From Myxococcales bacterium (GTDB taxonomy: Bacteria > Myxococcota_A > Polyangia > Palsa-1104 > JAEUJZ01): a DNA stretch of 64,000 bases. The notes beneath the pieces were generated by a model. The model ran no database searches, had not been told where the DNA came from, and saw nothing but the letters and a program-made list of their open reading frames with translations. Location: contig JAEUJZ010000016.1 in the NCBI GenBank assembly GCA_016794505.1, forward strand, positions 62,001 to 126,000. The letters are read 5' to 3'. Positions 16,141 through 23,432 of the stretch are shown here, piece after piece (positions within the stretch are counted from its first letter, which is position 1; every line of letters begins with the position of its first letter). The position numbers and the translations under genes are program-made.

Positions 16141-18024
16141 ATGTCGAGTGTGCTGCCGTCGTTCCAGAGGATGGCTGAGGCGTCGCCTCTGCCCATGGTG
16201 ATCTGGGATGAGTCCGGCGCGATCTACGAGGCGAACGAGGCGTTCTATCAGCTGCTCGGAATGACCGCGAGTGTGCCGACGAAGTTGAACTATTGGGAGC
16301 TCACCCCCGTTCTGCAAAAACAGCTGGAGATCAACCACCTGCTGAGTCGCGAACACGAGCCGTATGAAAAAGAGCTGTGTACGCCAAGTGGCAAGCAGCG
16401 CTCGGTTCGCGTCGATGGATTTACGCTAGAGCGCAGCGATGAGCGCATGCTATTCGCCGCCATCTTGCGTCCGCTGAGCCGGCGAACTAGCGCAAACAGC
16501 GACGGTGGCATATCGGCTTCAAGCGACGATGGGCTGGCGCCTCTGTCCAGCGTGTCGACCGATGAGCAAGGCGAACGCGAGCGCGTGCTGCGCAGACAGA
16601 ACGAGCTCTTGTTTCGTTTGGCGCGCAGCCCCATCGTCAGCTCGGGGGATTTTGTTGCCGCGGCGCGCGACATCACCGAGGTGGCGGCGCGCGGTCTGCA
16701 GGTCAGTCGTGCCTCGATTTGGATCTTCGATCAGCCGCGCAAGCGCATCGTCTGCCAGATGCTGTACGAGCTAACGGCGGGCAAACATGACGATCGCTTC
16801 GTCGGGATGACCCTGCTGGCCAGCGAATACCCCGCGTATTTTCGCGCGCTGAGTGAAGAGCGAACTGTGGTCGCAGACGATGCCCGCCGTCATCCAGCCA
16901 CGCAGGAATTCTGCGAGAGCTATCTGGAACCGCAGGGCATCGTTTCGATGCTGGAAGCGCCGCTGCTGCACAAAGGCGAGCTGGTCGGCGTGCTTTGTCA
17001 TGAGCACTGCGGTGAGCAGCGGAGCTGGACGCAGGACGACGTCAGCTTTGCGACGCACTTGGCCGATCTGGTCGAGCGCGCCATGGAAGCCGTCGATCGC
17101 ACCGTTGTCGAGCGCGCTTTGCATCAGCTCAACCGCGAGCTGGAACAGCGCATCGATGATCGAGCTCGCCAGCTAGAAGAAGCGACCGAGCTTGTGCTGC
17201 GCTTGCAGAAGGAACGCACCGAGGCGCAGATGGCCGCTGGCTTTGCGCAAGAGATGCAGAACGCTCTGCGCTCGGCCCGTACGGTCATCAACAAAGTGAT
17301 GGGGCGGGGCAGCGACGACGATCCAGAGAGCAGCGAGCCGGCGACGCAGCTGCGCACGCTCTTGCAAGAGATCTATCAGCGGCTGGCAGAGCGCTTGGAT
17401 CAGTCGACGATTGAGCAGTTCAGCGTGGCCATGCAGCACGCCGAGGTGCTCAGCGAGGCATTCACGGCGCTGCTGCGTCCCGTCGAGCAGGCGCTCAAGA
17501 TCACGCGCGAGATCAGCGAGTATTCGCTGATCGGGCGGGCGCGTCCTGGCCATGAAGTCTGCGTGATGATTCCGCTCATCCAGTCGATCTATGAAGAGCT
17601 GCAGCCCATCATTGAACAGAACCAGATCCGCATGATCTTCGACTTGCATGGGCCGCTGCAGCTATACGGCGCAGAGCTTCACTACCGCGCGGCGATTCGC
17701 AACTTGCTGGCCAATGCCTGCGAAGCCCTGGCCGAGCTGAGCGACGATCGGCAGCGACGGATTTTTTTCCGCTACTACTCGGTGCCGGCCGGGGCCTTGA
17801 TCAGCGTCGAGGACAACGGCGATGGCATCCAGGACGAGACGCGGCAGCGCCTGTTCGAGCCGTTCTATAGCACCAAGGGGCGCAGCCACACCGGGCTGGG
17901 TCTGCCGATCGTGCGCAAGGTCGCCAATCTGTACGACGGACAGCTCGACATTGACAGCCGGCCGGGCGAGGGCACGCGAGCGCGCATCTTGCTGCCGCTC
18001 AAGCAAGTGGCGCCTGTGTACTAA
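16141..18024 (+). CDS. PAS-GAF histidine-kinase-like protein lacking the phospho-acceptor His
   Basis: A 627-residue soluble sensor. Start set at ATG 16141, preceded by AGAAGGAG at 16126-16133. An N-terminal PAS domain (PLPMVIWDESGAIYEANEAF) is followed by a GAF domain (about residues 160-320), then a coiled linker and a dimerisation helix with AAGFAQEMQNAL. This segment aligns with the canonical AAGVAHEINNPL H-box but has Gln370 (CAA at 17248-17250) where the phosphorylated His belongs. The HATPase domain is intact: N-box RNLLANACEAL, G1 DNGDGI, F-box FEPFYSTKG, G2 GLGLPIVRK. It may bind ATP and signal allosterically, or act in a heterodimer. Confidence 0.85.
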   Translation: MSSVLPSFQRMAEASPLPMVIWDESGAIYEANEAFYQLLGMTASVPTKLNYWELTPVLQKQLEINHLLSREHEPYEKELCTPSGKQRSVRVDGFTLERSDERMLFAAILRPLSRRTSANSDGGISASSDDGLAPLSSVSTDEQGERERVLRRQNELLFRLARSPIVSSGDFVAAARDITEVAARGLQVSRASIWIFDQPRKRIVCQMLYELTAGKHDDRFVGMTLLASEYPAYFRALSEERTVVADDARRHPATQEFCESYLEPQGIVSMLEAPLLHKGELVGVLCHEHCGEQRSWTQDDVSFATHLADLVERAMEAVDRTVVERALHQLNRELEQRIDDRARQLEEATELVLRLQKERTEAQMAAGFAQEMQNALRSARTVINKVMGRGSDDDPESSEPATQLRTLLQEIYQRLAERLDQSTIEQFSVAMQHAEVLSEAFTALLRPVEQALKITREISEYSLIGRARPGHEVCVMIPLIQSIYEELQPIIEQNQIRMIFDLHGPLQLYGAELHYRAAIRNLLANACEALAELSDDRQRRIFFRYYSVPAGALISVEDNGDGIQDETRQRLFEPFYSTKGRSHTGLGLPIVRKVANLYDGQLDIDSRPGEGTRARILLPLKQVAPVY

Positions 18025-18045
18025 GCGCGCGGCCTAGGGCCAAAA

Positions 18046-18909
18046 TCAGCGACGGAACGTGACCAGAAGCGGCGCGTGATCAGAGGGCTTTTCGCCCTTG
18101 CGCGCTTCGCGATCGACGCGGGCCGCAAGGCAGCGATCGCGCAGCGGCGCCGTGCAGAACAGGTGGTCAATGCGCAGCCCCAGGTTCTTGGGAAAGGCCA
18201 GCTGACGATAGTCCCAGTACGTGTAGATCTTTGCGCTTGGCTCGACGTGGCGCAGCGAGTCGAACAGCCCAAAAGCCACGATGTCGGCCAGCGCCTTGCG
18301 GGCGTCTTCGTGGCAGATCACGGTGTCGCGCCAGCCCGCTGGGTCATAGACATCGTTGTCATCGGGGGCGATGTTGTAGTCGCCGCCCAACAGCAGCGGC
18401 TCCGTCGGAGAAAAGTGTCGCTTGAGGTGCTCGCGAAAGCGCCGCAGCCAGCGCAGCTTATAGGCGTACTTGTCCGAGTCGATGCTCTGCCCGTTGGGCA
18501 CGTACACCGATGCCACCCGCAGCCCCAAGCCGGGAATGCGAGCGGAAATCAGCCGCGCTTCGGCATCGCTGTCGCCGTCATCCATGCCACAGGCGATGTC
18601 GGTGGGGGCTCCATGCTCGCTGCGCGACAGGATGGCCACGCCGTTGTACGTCTTTTGCCCAAACGCGACCGCGTGATAACCCAGGGCTTGTAGCTCAAGC
18701 AGCGGGAAGTCCGCCGTCTGCATCTTGAGCTCTTGTAGGCAGACGACGTCAGGACGGTGACGGGAAAGCCACGGCTGCACGCGATCCATGCGCGCCCGCA
18801 GCGAGTTGACATTCCACGTCGCGACGACGAATTCGGAAGGAGAAGAGGAGGAGGGGGGCGCCGTCGGCTCGGCCTGAGCGGGAGCCGACGGCGTGGTGGG
18901 AGTCGTCAC
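18046..18909 (-). CDS. xthA: Exodeoxyribonuclease III (AP endonuclease)
   Basis: A 287-residue endonuclease/exonuclease/phosphatase-fold enzyme. The family landmarks are all present: FVVATWNVNSLRARMDRV (catalytic Asn), VVCLQELKMQ (metal-binding Glu), LLGGDYNIAPDDNDVYDP (Asp/Asn pair), IDHLFCTAPL and the C-terminal SDHAPLLVTF with the catalytic Asp-His. It cleaves at abasic sites and trims 3' blocking groups in base-excision repair. The first ~22 residues are a Pro/Ser/Glu-rich extension not seen in E. coli XthA. It ends 21 bases from the convergent sensor kinase gene. Confidence 0.95.
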   Translation of the reverse strand: MTTPTTPSAPAQAEPTAPPSSSSPSEFVVATWNVNSLRARMDRVQPWLSRHRPDVVCLQELKMQTADFPLLELQALGYHAVAFGQKTYNGVAILSRSEHGAPTDIACGMDDGDSDAEARLISARIPGLGLRVASVYVPNGQSIDSDKYAYKLRWLRRFREHLKRHFSPTEPLLLGGDYNIAPDDNDVYDPAGWRDTVICHEDARKALADIVAFGLFDSLRHVEPSAKIYTYWDYRQLAFPKNLGLRIDHLFCTAPLRDRCLAARVDREARKGEKPSDHAPLLVTFRR

Positions 18910-18913
18910 GGGA

Positions 18914-20119
18914 TCAGCGGCAGATGCCGGGGCCCATGGCCATCGACATGAATGCGTCGGCGCACATGCCCATCGAGCAGGCAGGCATGCCGCCCTGCAC
19001 GCAGAGCTGACGGCACTTGCGATCGAGCGTGTCGCACTGATAGCCGTCCGTACACTCGTTGATATAGGTGCAGGACGTTCCCGGCATCTTGGGCATCGCG
19101 ACGCTGGCGTAGCAGAGTGCGCCCTTGAAGGCGTCGCCGCTCGCCGGCCCGTTGTAGAACACGCACTGCCGCTTGACGCCCATCGGCTTGTCGGCGCAGG
19201 TGCCGGTACCGACGGTGCAGGTGGCCTGGCAGTTGCCCTTGTCTTCGTACGCGCCGCGGATGCAGCCGCCAGCCTTCATCGTGCCCGGCTCGGTGCAGGT
19301 GCCCATGGGGCTCTTGGGATCGCAGTCATAGATCGTGTCGGGGAAGCAGACGCCCCCGGCGACGAACGAGCAGGCATAGCCCGGCTTGCGGCAGGTCGTC
19401 GCGTTGTTGCAGGCTGCCAAGCAGTACTTCGCCGCGCCAATGCTGACGCAGCGAGCGCCAGCGCCACAGTCGGTGTCGGCGCTACAAGCCGACGTGCAGT
19501 AGCCATTCGGCGTCGGAGGAGCCATGGGGTTGTCGAGCACGTTGGTCTTCCAACACTTCGGCGTCGTGCCGCCCATGCAGCCGCTGTCGGCCGTGCAGGG
19601 ATCACCGATGCGTCCCATTGGGCCGGCCATATCGCCCGGCATCGACATATCCATCGGCGGCGTTGCCATATCACGTGGCGTCGTCATGTCGCGCGGCGGG
19701 TCGGTCATGTCGACGGGCGGCATCACCATGTCGCGCGGCGGGTCGGTCATATCGCGCGGCGGGTTGGTCATGTCGCGTGGCGGGTCGGTCATGTCGACGG
19801 GCGGCATCACCATGTCGCGCGGTGGGTCGGTCATGTCGCGCGGCGGGTCGGTCATGTCGCGCGGCGGGTCGGTCATATCGCGCGGCGGGTCGGTCATATC
19901 GCGCGGCGGATTCGCCATGTCGACGGGAACGCAGCCTGGATCCGTGGCCGGATTGCACATCGCCATGTCACGCGGGTTCGCCATGTCGTCCATGGGCGAC
20001 GTCATGTCAGGCGGGCTTGCCATGTCCTTGCACGGCTCGTGGTGGCCACAGCCCGTGACGAAATAGAGGGCCGAGCCAGCCATGCTCAGCAGCACGAATC
20101 TTCCGAAGCGATTGCTCAT
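18914..20119 (-). CDS. Lipoprotein with Asp-Met-Pro repeats and Cys-rich C-terminus
   Basis: A 401-residue secreted lipoprotein. Start at ATG 20119, preceded by an AGGAG element. The signal peptide ends in a lipobox (FVTGC, Cys at about residue 23). Residues ~25-140 are a low-complexity stretch built on PPRDMTD units: nine PPRDM, two PPVDM and several degenerate copies. The C-terminal ~240 residues contain over 20 cysteines in short clusters (DPCTADSGC, CSADTDCGAGARC, CTYINECTDGYQC), suggesting many disulfides. The repeat probably acts as a stalk that lifts the Cys-rich domain off the outer membrane. Function unknown. It diverges from the HmuY-like gene and ends 4 bases from xthA. Confidence 0.75.
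   Translation of the reverse strand: MSNRFGRFVLLSMAGSALYFVTGCGHHEPCKDMASPPDMTSPMDDMANPRDMAMCNPATDPGCVPVDMANPPRDMTDPPRDMTDPPRDMTDPPRDMTDPPRDMVMPPVDMTDPPRDMTNPPRDMTDPPRDMVMPPVDMTDPPRDMTTPRDMATPPMDMSMPGDMAGPMGRIGDPCTADSGCMGGTTPKCWKTNVLDNPMAPPTPNGYCTSACSADTDCGAGARCVSIGAAKYCLAACNNATTCRKPGYACSFVAGGVCFPDTIYDCDPKSPMGTCTEPGTMKAGGCIRGAYEDKGNCQATCTVGTGTCADKPMGVKRQCVFYNGPASGDAFKGALCYASVAMPKMPGTSCTYINECTDGYQCDTLDRKCRQLCVQGGMPACSMGMCADAFMSMAMGPGICR
19678..19919. repeat. 21-bp coding tandem repeats (PPRDMTD units)
   Basis: On the plus strand the unit reads GTCATGTCGCGCGGCGGGTC with small variations, in tandem for about 240 bases. A larger unit that includes GACGGGCGGCATCACCATG occurs twice, showing that blocks of repeats were duplicated together. 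The array is in frame within the lipoprotein gene, so copy-number changes would lengthen or shorten the stalk without a frameshift. Confidence 0.85.
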
Positions 20120-20236
20120 ACACGACTCCTTTGGCGGGACCCTACCACAGGGGGTGCGCATGTGTGCAGAAAACGCACGCCCAGCGGCCGACTGCGCTAG
20201 GATGCGCCCAGCTTTCGCCAAACCAGGGAGTCACCC

Positions 20237-20971
20237 ATGTCTGTCCGTCGTTCGCTTCTGCTCTCGCTGTCTGCTGTCACTGCCTCGGCGCTGCTCGGTT
20301 TTGCCTCGGCCGGCTGCAGCTCGGGCGAGCCCTGCCCGGACCCCGGACCCGCCATGACCGTCGACATGGCGCCGCTGGCCCCGCGCTGCGAGCTGCCCTT
20401 CGATGTTCGCGCCATCGACACGGTCTCGAAGGGCGCAGTCCTTGTCACCGACGATCCCAGCATGGCCGGCGTCTATGTTGCAGAGGTTGACGCCACGGCC
20501 GGTGGCGCCAGCAACTACGGCACAAACCCGTTTGTGTATCTGGACTTGATCGGCCGCAAAAAGGTCGAGATCGACGACGTCACAGCGCGCCGCAGCCGCG
20601 ACTGGGACATCGCGTTTAAGCGCTGGCAAATCAAGCTCAACAGCGGGGACTCGGGGCCGGGCGGCGTCACGATCAGCCGCGTCGAAAACAAGACCCTGCC
20701 CGACGTCAAGACCGCGCCCACCGGCACCTATGCCGAAGACATTTATTTCAACGAGAAGTGCGAGATCCAGCTCGACCCGATAAACGGCCTGGGAACGGTT
20801 GTATCGGATTGGTACGGCTATGAAGCGGGCACCAACCGCCTGGTCCCCAAGACCGAGGTCTGGGTGCTCAAGCGTCGCGACGGCAAGGGGCATATCAAGC
20901 TGCAGCTTCTACAGTACTACAAAGGCATGTTCGGCGGGAACTTCACGCTGACTTGGAGCTACCTGCCATGA
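20237..20971 (+). CDS. HmuY-like (heme-binding family) lipoprotein
   Basis: A 244-residue lipoprotein with signal peptide and lipobox (FASAGC, Cys at about residue 27), followed by a short Asp/Pro/Met linker (PAMTVDMAP). The body resembles the HmuY family: FVYLDLIGRKKVEI, SRDWDIAFKRWQIKLN and a C-terminal beta-sheet ending in FTLTWSYLP. In Porphyromonas HmuY takes heme from host proteins. Whether this homologue keeps the heme-binding His or Met residues cannot be judged without alignment. The stop codon overlaps the next start (ATGA at 20968-20971), so it is translationally coupled to a secreted metalloprotease. Confidence 0.7.
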   Translation: MSVRRSLLLSLSAVTASALLGFASAGCSSGEPCPDPGPAMTVDMAPLAPRCELPFDVRAIDTVSKGAVLVTDDPSMAGVYVAEVDATAGGASNYGTNPFVYLDLIGRKKVEIDDVTARRSRDWDIAFKRWQIKLNSGDSGPGGVTISRVENKTLPDVKTAPTGTYAEDIYFNEKCEIQLDPINGLGTVVSDWYGYEAGTNRLVPKTEVWVLKRRDGKGHIKLQLLQYYKGMFGGNFTLTWSYLP

Positions 20972-22518
20972 AAGGCGGCGTCGGGTTTCTGCGCTGGGGT
21001 CTGGTCGCACTGTCGCTGGGCACCTTGCCCTGGGTTGGCTGCGGCAGCGAAGCGATGTCAGCGGACGAGAACCGCGTCGAAAGCCGGCGCCAGCTGATTC
21101 GCCCCACCGATGGAACGGGCTGGAATGGCAACGGCTATGGCATCCCCGCCACGTTCTACGATCCGCCCGGCGGACACTTCCGCGTGTATTACGTCGAAAG
21201 CGGCGACAATGCCGTCGACCTGAAGGATGAAGCGCCGAAAAATGGCGTGCCTGACTTTGTCGAGCTCGTCGGTGCATCGGCGGAAACGACGTATGCCAGC
21301 ACGATTGGCCAGCGCGGCTTTCGTGCGCCGCTCGACGACAGCATCTATCACGACCGGCCTGACTACGGCGGTGATGGGCGCTTTGATATCTATCTGCGCC
21401 TTTCAGGGGCTGGCAGCGACGGCTATCGCGTGACCGAGGTCTGCACCGACGGCACGCCTACGACGGGCGGTGGGGCCCCTGGACGCTGCGCCGGCTATTT
21501 CGTGATGAATCCCGGATTCAAGGGCAGCCACTATCCCAGCGAGCGCGATGGCGTCGAAGTGCTGACCAGCCACGAGCTTTTTCACAGCGTGCAGGATGCG
21601 TACAACGCCGGCCAGTGGCGGACCTGGACCGAGGGCACTGCCGTCTGGAACGAGCTTCAGGTCTTCCCTGGCAGCGCCGGCACATGGAAGGACTATCTGG
21701 GCTTTGTGCCCGGCTTCTTCCGCGAGCCCGAGCGACCCTTGGATCAGAGCATGGGGGCAGGCGCGGCAGCAGCCTATGCCTATGGTGCGGCGGTATGGGT
21801 CGAGTACCTGTCCGAGCGCTTCGGCCCCGCGATCATCCGCGAGATCTGGGAGCGCCTTGAGCAGCCTGTCGGTGGCAGCGCGCCGCATTTTCTGGACGCC
21901 ACCGAGGCCGTTCTTGCGCTTCGCGGTAGCACCCTGAAGCAGGCCTGGGTCGAGTTCACTGGCTGGAACCTGCTGACCCGCGAGCGGGCGACGGGCGGAC
22001 CGGGATACAACCGGGCCAGTGAGTACCCCTCGATACGCTTCGAGAGCGAGCTTTCGCAGGCCGACAGTGTCACGGTCAAAGAATTCTATGGCCTGTCGGC
22101 GCGCTATTACCGCCTGCCGGTTCAGGCAGCGACGACGGTCTATGTGTCGCGCATCGATCCGCTGGGCGACGATGCATCGGCTCTTTGGGGCTTGGTCGTC
22201 GATAGCAAGGGGGTACCGCGGTCGGCACTGCAGGCGCTGTCACCGAACCAAGGCATCGCTCTGGCCGCAGGCGACGCGCTGCTGGTCGTGCTGACAGCGC
22301 GCGAGCGCGGGGCCAAGGCGCGTCGCATCGAGCTTAGGACCTCGACGACGGCCCCCGTCTTGCCGCCGGCTGATCCGCCTGCGAACGATCCATCGGCAGC
22401 GATGGGCGGCTGCGTGCTGGCCTCGCGCTCGTCGCAGCGTCCGCCTTGGCTGGGCATGCTTGGCTTGGCCTTGTGCGTGGCTGGGCTGTCCGTGCGCACA
22501 CGTCGCCGTCGAGCCTGA
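20968..22518 (+). CDS. Secreted HEXXH metalloprotease, MXAN_6640-like, with MYXO-CTERM-like tail
   Basis: A 516-residue exported protease. Start at ATG 20968 overlaps the HmuY-like stop. A signal peptide ends near GCGSEAMSADE. The catalytic helix LTSHELFHSVQDAY gives HEXXH, followed after about 15 residues by the WTEGTAVWNEL segment, which may supply a third ligand. The middle and C-terminal parts are beta-rich. The final ~37 residues start with GGCVLASRS, continue through a hydrophobic helix (LGMLGLALCVAGLSV) and end RTRRRRA, the layout of MYXO-CTERM sorting tails that are processed and anchored to the cell surface. This is a strong clue to a myxobacterial origin. Confidence 0.8.
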   Translation: MKGGVGFLRWGLVALSLGTLPWVGCGSEAMSADENRVESRRQLIRPTDGTGWNGNGYGIPATFYDPPGGHFRVYYVESGDNAVDLKDEAPKNGVPDFVELVGASAETTYASTIGQRGFRAPLDDSIYHDRPDYGGDGRFDIYLRLSGAGSDGYRVTEVCTDGTPTTGGGAPGRCAGYFVMNPGFKGSHYPSERDGVEVLTSHELFHSVQDAYNAGQWRTWTEGTAVWNELQVFPGSAGTWKDYLGFVPGFFREPERPLDQSMGAGAAAAYAYGAAVWVEYLSERFGPAIIREIWERLEQPVGGSAPHFLDATEAVLALRGSTLKQAWVEFTGWNLLTRERATGGPGYNRASEYPSIRFESELSQADSVTVKEFYGLSARYYRLPVQAATTVYVSRIDPLGDDASALWGLVVDSKGVPRSALQALSPNQGIALAAGDALLVVLTARERGAKARRIELRTSTTAPVLPPADPPANDPSAAMGGCVLASRSSQRPPWLGMLGLALCVAGLSVRTRRRRA

Positions 22519-22565
22519 CGGCAGCACCAGTCAGAGCCGGTCTTTTGTTCAGCGGGGCGGGGGCG

Positions 22566-22595
22566 CCTCGATCTTCGCTGCCTCGATCTTCGCTG
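22566..22595. repeat. Perfect 15-bp tandem duplication
   Basis: CCTCGATCTTCGCTG occurs twice in direct tandem in the 252-base spacer between the metalloprotease and the Rieske gene. No gene is recognised in this spacer. The rest has no clear promoter, but it ends with the AGGAGG ribosome-binding site of the Rieske gene. Confidence 0.7.
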
Positions 22596-22770
22596 CACGG
22601 CCCACGGTCGCGATCGGATACGCTGAACCGGGTGTCTTGTGCATCCGCCTGTCGTCTGCGTACTGAGGTGCGGCCGGGGCTCTCAGCGAGGGACCCGCAC
22701 GCGCCAAGCGGATCCAGGAAGGCGGACTTCGGCACGCATCCTTTCACCTTTTTCATATCAGGAGGCTCCT

Positions 22771-23334
22771 TTGTCACAGCACGGCAACAAATCAAGGGAT
22801 GTGCAGCCGGTTGCCCCGGCGATCGCGGCTTCTATGTCTGACTTTTCGGGCGATTCGCGGACGGCACAGACGGCGGACAAGCCTTCTCGACGAGAAGCTC
22901 TGCTGGCTGCGACGGGCGCAGCGGCCGGATCGGTCCTGGTCGGCTGTGGAGGCAGCATGCCACCGTCGGGACAGTGTATGGGCGAGCCGCCGAAGACCGC
23001 ACTGATCGTGACGGCCAAAGACCAAGTGGATCTCGACCGCGACAAGTACTTTCAGATCAACGGCGGCTATGTCTGGGTGATCAAGGATGAAAAGGGCTAT
23101 ATGGCCCTCGATACTCGCTGCCAGCACGCCGGCTGTCCGACGGCGTTTGAGACGACCAAGGACGGCTTCGTCTGCGGCTGCCATGGATCGCGCTATTTCC
23201 TCGACGGCAGCATCAAGAAGGGACCGACGACCAAGCCGCTGCCGCTTTTGTCCATGTGCCGACGAGCTAGTGACAACGCGCTGGCCGTCGATCTCGACAC
23301 CGTGGTGCCCAATCGCGATGAGCGCGTGACTTAG
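22771..23334 (+). CDS. Tat-exported Rieske [2Fe-2S] lipoprotein
   Basis: A 187-residue protein translated from a TTG at 22771. A perfect AGGAGG (22760-22765) lies 5 bases upstream, which decides the start over the ATG at 22834. The N-terminus has a twin-arginine signal (PSRREALLAATGAAAGS) joined to a lipobox (VLVGC). The mature part is a Rieske domain whose cluster ligands are CQH in RCQHAGCPT and CGCH in VCGCHGSRY; both CxH and CxxH boxes are complete. It would carry electrons in the periplasm. It lies just upstream of the redox sensor kinase and respiratory operon, but no cytochrome b partner is adjacent. Confidence 0.85.
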   Translation: MSQHGNKSRDVQPVAPAIAASMSDFSGDSRTAQTADKPSRREALLAATGAAAGSVLVGCGGSMPPSGQCMGEPPKTALIVTAKDQVDLDRDKYFQINGGYVWVIKDEKGYMALDTRCQHAGCPTAFETTKDGFVCGCHGSRYFLDGSIKKGPTTKPLPLLSMCRRASDNALAVDLDTVVPNRDERVT

Positions 23335-23432
23335 CCAACGCCTTCTCGCTACTGTGCGGGCCATCGGCGCTGCGGCGAGCGCGTGCTTCGCCTCTGCCGG
23401 GCAGGCCGTCGAACCCCGATTCAGTCTTGGTC

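Noticed and set aside
19678..19919. Regular repeats resembling a CRISPR array
   Set aside because: The units are contiguous 21-mers with no spacers and encode an in-frame PPRDMTD repeat; no cas gene is nearby.
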